From assembly GCA_021229015.1 (NCBI GenBank), contig CM037782.1, positions 42,399,226 through 42,463,225 on the forward strand: DNA of 64,000 nt. Direction: 5' to 3'. The position numbers and the translations under genes are program-made. Every line of letters starts with the position of its first letter. Positions within the stretch are counted from its first letter, which is position 1. The notes below the pieces were generated by a model. It was not told the DNA's origin, did not search any database, and was given only the letters and a program-made list of their open reading frames with translations. The DNA comes from Solen grandis. Its lineage: Eukaryota; Mollusca; Bivalvia; Adapedonta; Solenidae. Shown piece after piece: positions 37,620 through 50,021 of this stretch.

Positions 37620-38671
37620 ATCTTGTTTCCAGTTCTCAATCTCTAATCCTCTTAATCTTTGTCTATCTGTTATTCCCCCTCTCTCTTACGTTGTCTCTGT
37701 GTCTCCCTCTCCTTGTTGTCTCTCTTTCTCAAGTCCCCTTTCTCTCTTTTCCTCTATCTTCTCTGTCTTTACCCTTCAATCTAATCCTCTCTCTCCTGAA
37801 TGACACCCTGCTCCTGGATTGAGCTTCTGCTTGCTTATACAATATTGTATAGTCTGCATAGGAAAGAAATCCATTGTTACATACACAATTTCATCTCTGT
37901 CACTGTCTACTGCAGGGACTATTATCTCCTCAGTACTGTGTTTATTGTTTACCCATTACCTATATTGGATGTGTCAAGTTGTCTGTCCTCCTGTCCATCC
38001 ATTTGTCTGTCAGTCCTATCCATCCACTTTTTTCCAGTCCCTCTGTCAATTCTTCCAATCTTTTCATTCTCTGCCACTCATCTTATGTCTTGATTAGATA
38101 TGATAATATTGTGTTCAACCACAGGTAGACAGTATGCAATCAGCTGAGGTCAGATTGTAAGTGACCTTTTGTTTAACTGAAGAGGGGGTGGGGGGTAAGT
38201 TAATGCTTTATGACAAAATTCAGATTAAAAAAGTGCTGTCACACCTCTACCAGTGGAGCTAAACCTGTCTGATTACATTTTTGAAATAACTTTCTGTACA
38301 CTCTGTTCCTTCTCTTAAATAATTGTTGATTGTCCAGCTCTCTATTTCACTAGAATATTTGATGACAATTTATCTGTCCGACTATTCATATTTATTCCTA
38401 CAGGATTGATAAGCAATCACTGTACTTTGGTACGATTATCAAACAATGCAGAGTAAGTGTGCCAGAAACTTGTTCTTGGTGGCACCACTAACATACAGGC
38501 AAACACATTAGAAAATGATACCTACTTATTAAAATTAATAGAAATTCCTAACTCAAAGGAATTTTCTGTAATTTCATGCTTTATCATAAAGAAACACAGG
38601 ATATTGAGTGTTTTTTTTCATTATCTTAAAAGTTTTGTGATTGCAAGTAAATAAATTCAACAAGTTTCTTT
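37081..38671. other. Non-coding; CT-rich stretch and a possible conserved block
   Basis: 37580-37800 is strongly CT-rich with a pure (TC)n run at 37587-37616; open frames through it are low-complexity and not genes. Positions 37380-37500 ('ttgacggacaggtcgggatg', 'gcagctgtccttcctagcaa') are less AT-rich and non-repetitive within the window. Confidence 0.45.
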
Positions 38672-38926
38672 GATGACACTTTGTTTTATTGACAGACAAC
38701 AACAATCTCCCATAGCTATATGCTTATTTTGCTGACACTTTGTTTTATTGACAGACAACAACAATCTCCCATAGCTATATGCTTATTTTGCTGACACTTT
38801 GTTTTATTGACAGACAACAACAATCTCCCATAGCTATATGCATATGCTTATTTTGCTGACACTTTGTTTTATTGACAGACAACAACAATCTCCCATAGCT
38901 ATATGCATATTTTGCTGACACTTTGT
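38672..38926 (+). repeat. Four-copy tandem repeat, 60 bp unit, nearly identical
   Basis: The unit is 'gacactttgttttattgacagacaacaacaatctcccatagctatatgcttattttgct'. Three junctions are exact at 60 bp; the third unit has an extra 'catatg'. A fifth start ('gctgacactttgtttt') follows before the match is lost. Near identity suggests a young array. Confidence 0.95.
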
Positions 38927-39019
38927 TTTCTTTCCAATAATCCTTTATATCCTTATATTTTCTCTTTCATCAATTATTATTTCACATTGATAAACATGTT
39001 AAATGCTCAAACATTTTTT

Positions 39020-39248
39020 AGGGGGCCTCCATGGCCAAGAGGATAAAGTCGCTGACTTTAGCACTCACACAGCCCCTCACCACGTGGGTTCGAATCCCGG
39101 AAGCCTTCCAGCTGGCTTGCGGTAGGTCGGTGGTTCTACCCGGATGCCTCCGTGCATTCGGGGTCTTCCTCCATCTGTAATTAGCTGGACGTCGCTATTT
39201 GACTGAAATACTGTCAAAGCGACAGTAAGCTCAAATAGTCAAGTTAAG
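39020..39248 (+). mobile_element. tRNA-headed SINE with 13 bp target-site duplication (head type 1)
   Basis: The direct repeat TCAAACATTTTTT flanks it at 39007-39019 and 39249-39261. The head has ATGGCCAAGAGGATAAAGTC as the A-box region and GGGTTCGAATCCC as the B-box. The body has GAAGCCTTCCAGCTGGCTTG, GGTCGGTGGTTCTACCCG, CTGTAATTAGCTGGACGTC and CTGAAATACTGTC. The body layout is reminiscent of molluscan V-SINE-like families such as RUDI, but I have not compared them. Confidence 0.93.
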
Positions 39249-39261
39249 TCAAACATTTTTT

Positions 39262-39780
39262 TCTGAGCAATATTTTATTCAGGTTTATACATTGTATATT
39301 TGATACATCAGTGTGGATTAACATCATTTGTTTCCAAGGCTACCGGTATGTCTACAGTCCTATGAAAGGTGATAAGTGTAAGTATGGCAGTTAATTCCAA
39401 ACTTTTTATATATTATAAACTATGTGATGAATGCTCAGAATGCTATCATTTCTGAATTTTAAAGAATGCAGTCTATTTTATTTTGGTGAAGAATTTCTGC
39501 CAGCTGAAGATATCTTTTTGGCTTCTCAAAAATATGAATGACTTTTTAAAAAATGATAACAACAACAATGATATCAACTTTACTATATCAATGTTCGCAT
39601 TTCTCTGATAGCATATATACTCCTGATGTTTGTAGGACGCTGTCAAGAATTGGAACTCTGATGAGACTAGGTATTGATTTTGGTGAACATGTGCCAATTA
39701 ACAGTGTGACAAAGTTTGGTGATGATTTTGTCTACATTTGCCAATATTATTTAGCAGAACTCTAAATTATGTTTTTTAAT
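39262..39780. other. Unrecognised sequence
   Basis: No gene recognised. 39690-39760 begins to resemble structured-repeat cores ('gacaaagtttggtgatgatt'). Confidence 0.35.
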
Positions 39781-40597
39781 CTTGACTATTCAAAAAATAC
39801 GAGAGCTATTACAGTCACCCTTGTGTCAGCGTCTGGATTGCCGTCTGCTTTTTTGTTAAAGATTTGCATGCAAGTGACTACCAACTTCTATCTCAATAAC
39901 ATTTCATGTATTGACTTGAAAGTTTATTAATATGTTAAGGAGCATCAACACTCTTGACTGAATTTTTAGCTTAGAAAATTTATAGTATTGACTTGAAAGT
40001 AGGGGCATCAGACAACCAAGGTAGAAAAATCTTGACTGAATTTAATACAAATTCCCATTTACGAAGGTAGGTTTCATTTTATTTCCAATTATGGCCACTT
40101 TTTAATCTAGAAATTTTGGTTAAAGTTTTGCATGCAAGGTACGTTCATGCTTACATGGCTGTATCCATTGATTTGAAACATCTTTAACATGCTCAGGGGA
40201 ATCAAACTATCAAGCTAGATAACTCTTGGTGGAATATACAAGTTATTTTGTAGCATGCAAGCTACTATTCAGTTTATATCTCAAAATCATTTATGGTATT
40301 GACTTGAAAGTTTATTAGTGTGTTCAGGGGCATCAGGAAACCAAGAATTAGGCTTGACTAAATTTGATGTTAATTATGGCCCTTTCTTTATTAGAGTTTT
40401 TGCATGCACAGTGTTATTATGCTTATGTCTTGGTAATTAGGCATAGGTTTGATTTTAGACTTAAATATCAAGGTATATAATTTCTACCAGTATTATATAC
40501 AGGGTATGTGAAGGGCAAAAATTGAAACAGATTTCATTTGAGTTAGCAACAAGCATTTCAAATAGACAAGCTTGCTGTCTTGCGGACGTCTCTTGTT
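39781..40597 (-). mobile_element. Structured tandem-core element, arm variant CTTGNCTATT (copy B3)
   Basis: On the minus strand it starts AACAAGAG at 40597, then ACGTCCGCAAGACAGC and the arm AAGCTTGTCTATTTG. It ends AATAGCTCTCGTATTTTTTG, then GAATAGTCAAG. The two arms match at 10 of 11 positions (CTTGTCTATTT against CTTGACTATTC). The 5' hairpin is eroded. The interior has about five cores of the B type. It is a third arm variant beside B1 and B2. Confidence 0.7.
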
Positions 40598-41655
40598 TAT
40601 AAATACAAGGGCTGTTAACTCTTAGCTAATAACTCTGGACTGACTTGGACTTTCTAGTAATTGAACAATGGTGAGATATTGTGATTACATATTGCATAAA
40701 TAACTTTGTCATTATGTCTAGTGATGATTGGTTTATTTCAGAGACCTGTAAACAGAGATGTGCAGTTTATTCTTTGCCCATATCAATTTTCTGAAATTGA
40801 ATTCTTACCAAAGACTTCAACAAGACCTTGAAACAAGATTAGAAATAAATTGATATATAAATTATTATAGTATTGATATGCTTATTTTGTTTAGCTACTT
40901 ATTTGCTTGATTTGCTTTTGATGTAAACAGATGTCAGTGAGGTTGATCGGCCACATGACGAGATGCAGTTAAGGGAATCATGCAATCAGTAAGCAATCTT
41001 TCTACATGATTGTCTTTGAAGATTTGTTTTAATAACACCAGTAACTGGTAAAAAACATGGGTTAATCTTGCATGTACATGTTTGAATGATCCATCACCTT
41101 GACTCTTTCTCATGCCCATGCTTAGTCATACCAGACCAATTCTCTCTCTCTCACTATCTCTCTCTGTTATAATTAATCTTGGAGATACTCTCATTACTTT
41201 CCTTGATTTATTCTCACTTAAACTAAAATCAGTAAATTTACTACATGTATTATGAAAGTAATTGTTGTTAATAAGACCACCCCCACCATTACCACCACAA
41301 GCCCTACCCCAAAAAATAATTAACTTTTTGTCTAAACAATTTACCATATAAACTGTAAGTACAATATACCGATATATCTGAACAAGTTACTTAATAAATT
41401 CATTTTACTGGCTTAGTCAATTACCAAAATATCCGGTTCCTGTGTGACAGGTGAGCGCACTCCCATTGACTCTCGAGGCATGCAATAAAGCATGTTATTT
41501 TGGAAAGCTGCCTATAACTAAATGTCTCTAGTGAATTTACTGAAATTAGAGGGTAGTCCCTGTTAATTACACATACACACACATACTATGTTATATATAC
41601 ATATACATGGCCATAACGCTGGACTGACTGGGATTTCTAGATCACTTATAGTGGT
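40598..41655. other. Unrecognised sequence
   Basis: No gene recognised. The frame at 41126-41347 (minus) is driven by CT/GA and GGTGGT low complexity. The last ~50 bases ('ggccataacgctggactgactgggatttctaga') echo repeat cores. Confidence 0.35.
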
Positions 41656-41906
41656 GGGGCCGCCAGGGCCGAGCAGTTACAGTTGGGGACTACAAATCTC
41701 TCAGCCCCTCACTGCTGTGGGTTTGAATCCTGGTAGGGACTTCGGATTTTTCATGTGAGGAAGCCTTCAAGCTGGCTTGCTGTAGGTTGGTGGTTCTACC
41801 CGGGTACCTCTGTGTACTCGGGGTCTTCCTCCACCTGTAATTAGCTGGGCGTCGCTATATGATTGAAATACTATTGTAGCGATGGTAAACCCCAATACAA
41901 CAACAA
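41656..41906 (+). mobile_element. tRNA-headed SINE with target-site duplication (head type 2)
   Basis: CTTATAGTGGT (41645-41655) and CTTACAGTGGT (41907-41917) flank the element, one mismatch in 11. The head is GGCCGAGCAGTTACAG with GGGTTTGAATCC as the B-box, clearly different from the head at 39020. The body after about 41755 is the same (GAAGCCTTCAAGCTGGCTTG ... CCTGTAATTAGCTGGGCGTC). The 3' tail is CAA-rich. Confidence 0.93.
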
Positions 41907-41917
41907 CTTACAGTGGT

Positions 41918-43557
41918 TAGAAATGAGAAGAGTTTCAAAGAATAGTCAAGATGTTGAAGATTTAAATGAATTTTTGGCTGACCAGGCTTTTTACTTTTTT
42001 ACCATGTACATGTTTAGCCAATTACTAAGGTACCTTTTTAGTGTGTGATTGACCTATGCAACCATTATGAAACCAGAAAAGCCAACAAATACCATGTACC
42101 TTTTAAGCTGGCCCCTACTGATTAACTTTTATATGAACTCAACATTATCAAGTTTGTTCTAGAAATGATTGAATTCTCCTTTGTGGATTTTTTTTTCAAA
42201 TTTTATTTTTCTGAATGTATAAGATTCTCATACCAAACAGCTAAACACATATAAATGCCATTTAATACCTCTTTATCAAATAGAAAAATAGTGAAGCAGA
42301 AATAATCTTTATCAAAACTTCAATGAAAAGTTCGATGAAGTTGCGTCATAAAGATAGAATCTGTATTTTTTCTGATCTGTTTTTGAATTTTTTGTTAGTT
42401 GGTTAAATGTTCAAGATCACCTGTGTGAGAACATACTGTAACGACAGACACCGAGAACAACACAGGATCAATACTCCTGCTTCTCTGTGGTCCTGAACGC
42501 TTCAACGAGCTGATAGAATGAAATTATATCCGCATCTTATAATGTTTCCGGTATAGATCAATTTCGTGTCACAAACATTATTATTATACTTAATATGTAA
42601 ATTGATTATAATGTTAATTATATCTGTTCTGACTCTAATATGTGAACTTGTCCAATGTGTATCCTGGAAATGCATAAGGCATGAAGCATTTCCATGGATA
42701 ACATATAATTGTAATAGGTATTTTTTTGTAACTTATCATAAAAAACTTTCTTGCTTACAGTATTTGTAATAATATCCCTTTCTTTTTGAAAACCTAAACT
42801 TCTGCATAATTTTGAATAGATTTTCTCATTTCAAGGTAATAATGAGTAAACTGTTTAAAACTGAAAATGTTTTGCAGGCTGATCTGGTATGATTCTGGTT
42901 GCAATTGTCATTTTCTGTTAGCTTGCACAAGACATTATGGTCATTAACATTGTCATAAAGTTTGAAGATTGCATAAAAAGTTGAGATACTAGTATGTAAA
43001 AATGCCATTTTTTTTATTTTTGTATAAGAGCCATAGCTCTAGATATATCAGTCCATTAAAAGCTATATTCAAACTTGGCTGAGATATAAATTCAAGGGCC
43101 ATAACTCTGGACCTACTGGGTCAATATTCATCCATTTGGCAGATATAATATTGCCATAAATTAATATTGTTACTAAGTTTGAAGACGTTTACTTAAGAAA
43201 TGAAGTTGCTAGCACCAAAACAACCTTATTGTGACTAATGACCATGAGCACTACCTGCCCAGGTGAGCTTCAAAGATGATCCTCAAATAATTCTGTCTTT
43301 CAAATTGTCTATCTAGGTAAGCTTGGATTCACTTCTTACATTGTTTGCAAACATAAAACACTGCAAGTGCATAAAACAATATTTCTTTTGAAAATCGAAA
43401 AAAACAAAACAAGATGTGTTCCAAGCTGAGATAAGCATGATGAAAAAAAGTATGGCAGACATGCAGACATTCAGACAAACAATGGAGATGTGATTCCTAT
43501 GTGCTACCTCTGCTTACATCAACCCATTTACAAACATCTCATTTTAATTGCAGGTCT
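41918..43557. other. Unrecognised sequence with diverged repeat cores
   Basis: From about 42890 to 43290 there are diverged cores of the structured repeats ('gacattatggtcattaacattgtcataaagtttgaag', 'agggccataactctgg'), ending in TGCCCAGGTGAGCT at about 43258, a possible eroded 3' arm. 41918-42890 shows nothing recognisable. Confidence 0.45.
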
Positions 43558-43625
43558 TCCTCCACCTGTAATTAGCTGGATGTCGCTATATGACTGAAAT
43601 ACTGTAAACACTATCAATCAATCAA
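43558..43625 (+). mobile_element. SINE 3' fragment
   Basis: Only the last part of the SINE body is present: TCTTCCTCCACCTGTAATTA, GCTGGATGTCGCTATATGAC, TGAAATACTGTAAAC, followed by an (ATCA)n tail. Confidence 0.85.
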
Positions 43626-43664
43626 TCATTTTAATCACTCGCCTGTTACTGACCATGCCTTTCC

Positions 43665-44764
43665 CATGATCAAACTTGACCAAGATATCATCAAGACAAA
43701 CGTTCTGATTTAGTTTAAGAAAGATTTGGTAACCCTCAGGATTATACTTTTCCTGACCTATTTTTTACCACCTTCCCAAAAATTTAAAATTTGACCAAGA
43801 TTTGGCTAAAAATGTCCCCGTTGAAACAAAATTTACTAAGATATGACCTAGTGACCAACTTTTTGACTCCATCCCCTATTGAACTTGACCGAGATATCAA
43901 CACAAACATTTCTAACAAGTTTGACCAAGATTTGGCTAAAAATGTGGGCCCCTGTGGTGTAAACAACAGTTTTCTAAGATATGACCTAGTGACCAACTTT
44001 TTGACCCCACCCCACCCCATGATCAAACTTGACCGAGATATCATCAACACAAACATTCTGATCAAGTTTGAAAACGATGCAGCTAATAATGTGGCCCTAG
44101 AGTTTAAACAGTATTAAACAAAATTTGACCGAGTGACCTACTTTTTGACCCCATCCTACCCATGACTGAACTTGACCAATATATTATCAAGACAAACATT
44201 CTGAGCAAGTTTGAGAAAATTGAGCCAAAATTGTGGCTTCAAGAGTGTAAACACTAAACTTGTTCCAATTTTTTAGTAAAGGGCATGACTCCTGACATAA
44301 TGGGCCAATGTAAGTCAAAAGGGAAAAATTAAAAAGAAGATTAATGGACAAATATCTGCCACAATCAAACTTGATGGAAAGATTATGGTCATAAACATTG
44401 TCATAAAGTTTGAAGATAATTCTTACAAAAATGAAGAGTGTAAAGAAAGTGAAATCTGGCATTTTTTTATATATCAAAATGGGCATAACTCCTATCCTAA
44501 TTGGCTGATCTCAGCCATTATCAAACTCAATCAAGATTTTATAGCCATAAACATTGTCATAAAGTTTGAAGATGATTTTTCAAAAAAAAGATGCTAAAGT
44601 GTTAACAAAGAGAAATCTGAAATTTTTTTTATATTAAAAGGGACATAACTCCTGACCTAATTGGCCAATCTCAGCCATATCCATCAATAGATTATGGTCA
44701 TAAATATTGACATAAAGCTTGAAGATGATTGCTTAAAAAATCAAGATGCTAGAATGTAAACACT
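43665..44764 (+). repeat. Cores of the A-type structured repeat without recognised ends
   Basis: About four degenerate ~145 bp units ('gaccta(g/t)tgacc(a/t)actttttgacccca', 'aacttgaccgagatatca') are followed by about three ~160 bp units ('ttatggtcataaacattgtcataaagtttgaagat', 'gggcataactcctgacctaattgg'). The order of the two core types is the same as in A1 (13702-15312), so this is probably an old copy cut off at the left. Confidence 0.75.
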
Positions 44765-46401
44765 AACAAGAGGCCCATGATGGCCCTAAATCGCTCACCT
44801 GAGATAAATAGGTTGACCCAAGGAACATCTGTACCAATTTATTTTAAAATCTGGCCAGTAGTTTTGAAGAAGATGATTTTTAAAGTTTTCATTTTTTTTT
44901 CTTTTTGTTGCCATGGCAACAAGAGTTCTATATGGATCAAGTTTATTTTAGGAACTTTTGTGAAGGTGACCCAAGGATCATTCCTGCCAAATTTAATCAA
45001 ATTCTTTCCAGTGGTTTCAGAGGAAATGTTGATTAAAGTTTTCCCTATATACATACAAGGCAAATAAGCCCCGCCCCTGGCGGCCATGTTTTTTACGGAT
45101 CGGAAAATTTTTAGCAACTTTGGTAGAGGTTGACCCAAGGAACACCTGTACCAATTTATTTTAAAATCTGGCCTGTAGTTTTGAAGAAGATGATTTTTAA
45201 AGTTTTCATATTTTTTTTTTCTTTTTATTGCCATGGCAACCAGAGTTCTTCATGGATCAAGTTTATTTTAACAACTTTTGTGGAGGTTGACCCAAGGATC
45301 ATCCCTGCCAAGTTTAATCAAATTCTGTCAAGTGGTTTCAGAGGAGATGTTGTTTAAAGTTTTCCCTATATACAAATAAAGCAAATAAGCCCCGCCCCTG
45401 GCGGCCATGTTTTTTTATGGATCGGAATAATTTTAGCAACTTTGGTAGAGGTTGACCCAAGGAACATCTGTACCAATTTATTTTAAAATCTGGCCAGTAG
45501 TTTTGAAGAAGATGATTTTTAAAGTTTTCATTTTTTTTTCTTTTTGTTGCCATGGCAACCAGAGTTCTACATGGATCAAGTTTATTTTAGCAACTTTTGT
45601 GAAGGTTGACCCAAGGATACCCTGCCAAGTTTAATCAAATTCTGTCCAGTGGTTTCAGAGAAGATGTTGTTTAAAGGTTTCTCTATATAATATAAGAAAT
45701 AAGCCCCGCCCTGGCGGTTTTTTTACGGATCGGAAAATTTTAGCATCTTTGGTAGAGGTTGACCCAAGGAACATCTGTACCAATTTATTTTAAAATCTGG
45801 CCAGTAGTTTTGAAGAAGATGATTTTTAAAGTTTTCATTTTTTTTTCTTTTTGTTGCCATGGCAACCAGAGTTCTACATGGATCAAGTTTATTTTAGGAA
45901 CTTTTGTGAAGGTTGACCCAAGGATCATCCCTGCCAAGTTTAATCAAATTCTGTCCAGTGGTTTCAGAGGAGATGTTGTTTAAGGTTTCCCTATATACAT
46001 ATAAGGCAAATAAGCCCCGCCCCTGGCGGCCATGTTTTTTTACGGATCGGAATAATTTTAGCAACTTTGGTAGAGGTTGACCCAAGGAACATCTGTACCA
46101 ATTTATTTTGAAATCTGGCCAGTAGTTTTGAAGGAGATGATAAATTTTTTTTTTTTTCCGGAACCAGAGTTCTTCATGGATCAACTTTATTTTAGCAACT
46201 TTTGTAGAGCCTCACCCAAGGAACATTCCTGCCAAGTTTCATTAAATTCTGTCCAGTGGTTTCAGAGGAGATGTCGTTTAAAGCAAATTGTTGACGACGG
46301 ACGACGCACGACGCACGACGGACGACGCACGACGACGGACGCCGGACGAAGGGCGATCACAAAAGCTCACCTTGAGCACTTTGTGCTCAGGTGAGCTAAA
46401 A
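44765..46401 (+). mobile_element. Structured tandem-core element, CTCACCTGA arms, ~315 bp cores (copy A5)
   Basis: The left end is AACAAGAGGCCCATGATGGCCC, then CGCTCACCTGA. The right end has a long GACGGACGACGCACGAC array at about 46290-46350, then AAAGCTCACCTTGAGC, a hairpin (GAGCACTTTGTGCTC), TCAGGTGAGC and TAAAAA. The interior holds five head-to-tail units starting at about 44812, 45129, 45451, 45758 and 46076 (spacings 317, 322, 307 and 318). Each has 'gttgacccaaggaacatctgtacc', 'ccatggcaac' and 'aagccccgcccctggcggcc'. Open frames that recur in each unit are repeats of one another, not genes. Confidence 0.85.
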
Positions 46402-46486
46402 ATATGACTATGCACGCAGCACAACAGACAACAGACACTCAACAGATCACAAAAGCTTACTTTGAGCATTGCTCAGGTGAGCTAAA
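46402..46486 (+). mobile_element. Second 3' terminus of an A-type structured element
   Basis: Directly after the A5 end there is another CA/GAC-rich stretch (GCACAACAGACAACAGACAC), AAAGCTTACTTTGAGC, a short hairpin, TCAGGTGAGC and TAAAA. Two consecutive 3' ends suggest an end-duplication or nested insertion, as in B1 at 2806 and 3026. Confidence 0.7.
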
Positions 46487-46811
46487 ATCTGACCATGATC
46501 CATAAAATTGCCAGACACAAAACCCCTTCATACATGCAGAGTTAATTTTGACAAAGTTCAAAATAGCAGTGTGACAGTAACCTGTAGGTTGTGTCATTGT
46601 TCTTCCATGCTACACACCATCTGGTCATGGTGATCATTTTTATTCATCATTTTGAAATGAAATTTATAGCTCAGACACGAAATATCACACATACACATGC
46701 GCACAGACAATAGTAACACTGTATGCCCCACCAACATAACTTTGGGAAGTGTATGTGTGTAGAGGAAAGGTCAGGGTTGAAAGGTTGTTAGGGTCTGGTT
46801 GCCCTAAATTC
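46487..46811. other. Unrecognised sequence with a repeat tail
   Basis: 46660-46730 resembles the tail of the GACCTTGAC-type repeat (CA-rich stretch, then 'gtaacactgtatgcccc'). Nothing else recognised. Confidence 0.4.
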
Positions 46812-47134
46812 TGAAAATCATGCATGGTACCACTTACTACCAGTATGATATTTATGAAAATCATGCAGGGTACCACTTACTACCAGTATGATATTTATGA
46901 AAATCATGCATTTATGAAAATCATGCAGGGTACCACTTACTACCAGTATGTTATTTATGAAAATCATGCAGGGTACCACTTACTACCAGTATGATATTTA
47001 TGAAAATCATGCAGGGTACCACTTACTACCAGTATGTTATTTATGAAAATCATGCAGGGTACCACTTACTACCAGTATGATATTTATGAAAATCATGCAG
47101 GGTACCACTTACTACCAGTATGTTATTTATGGTA
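46812..47134 (+). repeat. Tandem repeat, ~45 bp unit, about seven copies
   Basis: The unit is 'gaaaatcatgcagggtaccacttactaccagtatgatatttat'. Copies are almost identical except 'atgatatt' and 'atgttatt' variants that alternate over the last units, and one partial unit near 46905. Confidence 0.95.
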
Positions 47135-49860
47135 TAGAAAGAAACTCAAAAACATTGAATACTTATTGTATATTTATTTTCTCTTTCTTGCAATAATATA
47201 ATACATTATGGATTTATGATTGATAAAATGTCACACAAAAACACACAAATCCCTCCCACCCAGAAATCACAAACCAAGCTGTTGTCTTCTTCACTTCTTA
47301 TAAAGAACAATCACTAAGCTTTATACTTCTTGTCATTATTTCAGCAAGAAATCTGTGTTGTTTTTTTCATCTCATTTCTTTTTTTCTTAAAATGCACCAA
47401 AATAGGAATATTTTCAAATCAATTATCTACAAAACTGATGACATAATACATGTACTGTACACACAATTTGAAAAAAGAAGTAACTTGTATCTTATTTTCA
47501 GAAAACCAACAAAAACATTTTTTTAGATATTATGTGTTATATTACTTATGTCCAATTATGGAATTTAATCAGGTGCATATGACTTTCATTTGCACATATT
47601 ACATTTCATTTATATATGTTAATAAATGTGCCACAATTACATGAATATCAAAAATGATTATCCATTACAAAAAGTGAAAAATCAACAGTGTCAACAGCAT
47701 TGTGTCTTATATTTAACCAACATGGTTATAAAATGGTTCAGAATATAGCCTTCAAAATCTATAACAACTATCAAAGTGAAATAAAAATGCATTCCTTCCA
47801 CAGTTTATTTACTTCAACATTTTTTTTCTTCTTTTTTTTTTCTTTCTAAATTTCATAATTCTTTTTTTTTTATGGCTCAAAAGTATATAAATCAAAGAAT
47901 GAAAAAAATTAAAATAAAATATTCAGTATAATTTAATTTTGGATTATAAGTTTTCATGATGAATATCCAAATACATATACATTATTTCATGACAACAGAA
48001 AAAAAAACCAAAAACGTAACTTTTACAACCATAACAAAATGAAATTAACTCTGAATTGAGAGTATCTTGTGACAGTAACAAAGGACCAGTCCTACATCTT
48101 CCTCTTGTTCCACTTATACACAACAACACACAAGATATGATATTTAATACTTTTATAACAATTGGGCTTTGGTTAACTAGCAATGACAGAGGTAAATACA
48201 CACTCACAAAGCCACACCCACTTGTGGGGAGCTTTTTTCTGATTGGTCATTCCACATAAACGTGTTTACACAATGTCGTTTGTGAATACAATCATATGTA
48301 TATACACATATAATTATACACCCATATATATCATTATACATGGATGAACATATATACATATGATAAAACACACTTCATACACAAATCTGTATATAAACAT
48401 GAGCTTACTTACATTAGTACACATATGTCCATAGATGTCATGTATGAACTGCAAACAGACTGTGTATCAACTTGGCAAAGAAAAAAAAAATCTCATGATC
48501 ATTAAACAAAATTCATAAATTGACAGTATACCAGTACATGAAATACTAGAGAAATAAAATTAAACTATATGCACAAAATATCTTCAGTTAATCAAACTTT
48601 AAAAAACAAAGATACCTATTATATGACCCAACAAATGTAAAATGAAATGATAAAATCAGTGACTTACATTAATCAGGAATGAAAATGTCAATTATTCAAC
48701 ATTAAAATGTAACAAGGAAATAGGCAACACCAATAAATTTAATAATCACGTCACCCAATGTACAACTGGGTAAATTTCATATTGCCCAATTTCAATACAT
48801 AAATATACCCAACATAAATACTTTGCAATTCTATAATAATAGTATTATCTATTTCAATTTGCCTTCATTGCTTCTTGAATTCAAAAGCAACTGCAGCCTC
48901 TATGACAAAGCAAAATTCTCTTGGAAGTTAAACCCCAAATTTGCCGTTTATGAAGTCTATATGTGCATTACTCTCAAACTGTGCCTGGTTGTATAGTGAA
49001 AAGAACATTTCATCTGCCAAGTGATTGTCTCTTTTACACATCAAAAAAAAACCGTACCAAGTACAAGTGATGTCATGACAACTGATTGTTTTATTCAGGA
49101 ATATAGATGTGAGTCTTTAACAAGGTTAAGTTGTATTAATATGACATATAATTATGGCCAAATGTATTTCATGAGCTATGAACTAGACATAGGGGAACAG
49201 ACATTCTTTGGTAACCATAAAATTATCATTAAAGGTGAAGGAAATTATGATGATATACATGTATATACAAAAGGTAGCCTGGATTCACTGAGGAAGAAAA
49301 CTACAATGATACCCTACCCATCAACAGAATTCCCCACCCACAGAGGTAAAACTGGGTGTGGACAGTGGCTAAGCTCACAGGATGAAAAACTGGTTGTCAT
49401 GGATACAGACGATCAGAAACTTTAACCCTATAGTACTGAACTACAGCATCTCACATCAAGTTGTAGCACAGAACTGCCAGATCAGACTGAACACAATATC
49501 CAGTCTCATCAGGTTTCCTAGAGTGTCTTTGTGTCTCCATGATATTGAAAAGCACCAGTGGATAACCCAGATCAGCCTGGAAGGTATCGACTCATTCAGA
49601 TTCATACCAAAAAAAAGAAAAGAAAAAAGTACCGTTTCTGGTCTCCAGCCAGAAAAAAAAAGAGGGTAGAAAGGTAGGACTTCCCCCCCCCCCCCTCCTA
49701 ATGATGCAAAAGGTAAAATAATAGTAAAGAAAATATTTTTTAAAGGCGGAAATATAAAAAAAACAACTTTATGGTTGGCCATGAAAAAAAAGGGTTGGTC
49801 AGGAGTCCAGAAATGGAACTATCTTTATTTTTGCCTAAGTCGGTTATAGTACATCCCCAC

Positions 49861-50021
49861 AAGGTTTAACTGTGGTTTTCTGCAGATCAGGCTTTATGTG
49901 ATACCTACTGAGTGCGTCAAAATGAGTCTATATGAGGGAAAGGGTTATATAAATTATTTTCATCACAAGATTGGTGGCTAGTCTATTTAAAAGGTATTGA
50001 TGTGGTGACACTTGACCTGCC
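49861..50021 (+). repeat. 161 bp duplicate: MITE right end plus unique flank (copy 1)
   Basis: The first ~87 bases are the right part of the piggyBac-type MITE, ending TATGAGGGAAAGGG and TTA. The next ~74 bases ('tataaattattttcatcaca' ... 'cacttgacctgcc') are not MITE. The whole 161 bases recur at 51110-51270 with one visible difference. Confidence 0.9.

Noticed and set aside
37550..38128. Overlapping Leu/Ser-rich frames
   Set aside because: Caused by the CT-rich microsatellite region; three frames are open at once, as expected from composition.
44777..46394. Recurring frames with PIYFKIWPVVLKKMIFKVF-like peptides on both strands
   Set aside because: They occur once per ~315 bp repeat unit in element A5 and are disrupted between units; repeat artefact.
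49021..49425. 134-codon plus-strand open frame in the Eya 3' flank
   Set aside because: No recognisable motif, antisense to the probable Eya 3' UTR, and AT-rich DNA of this length can hold such frames by chance. I would change my mind if RNA-seq or conservation supported it.
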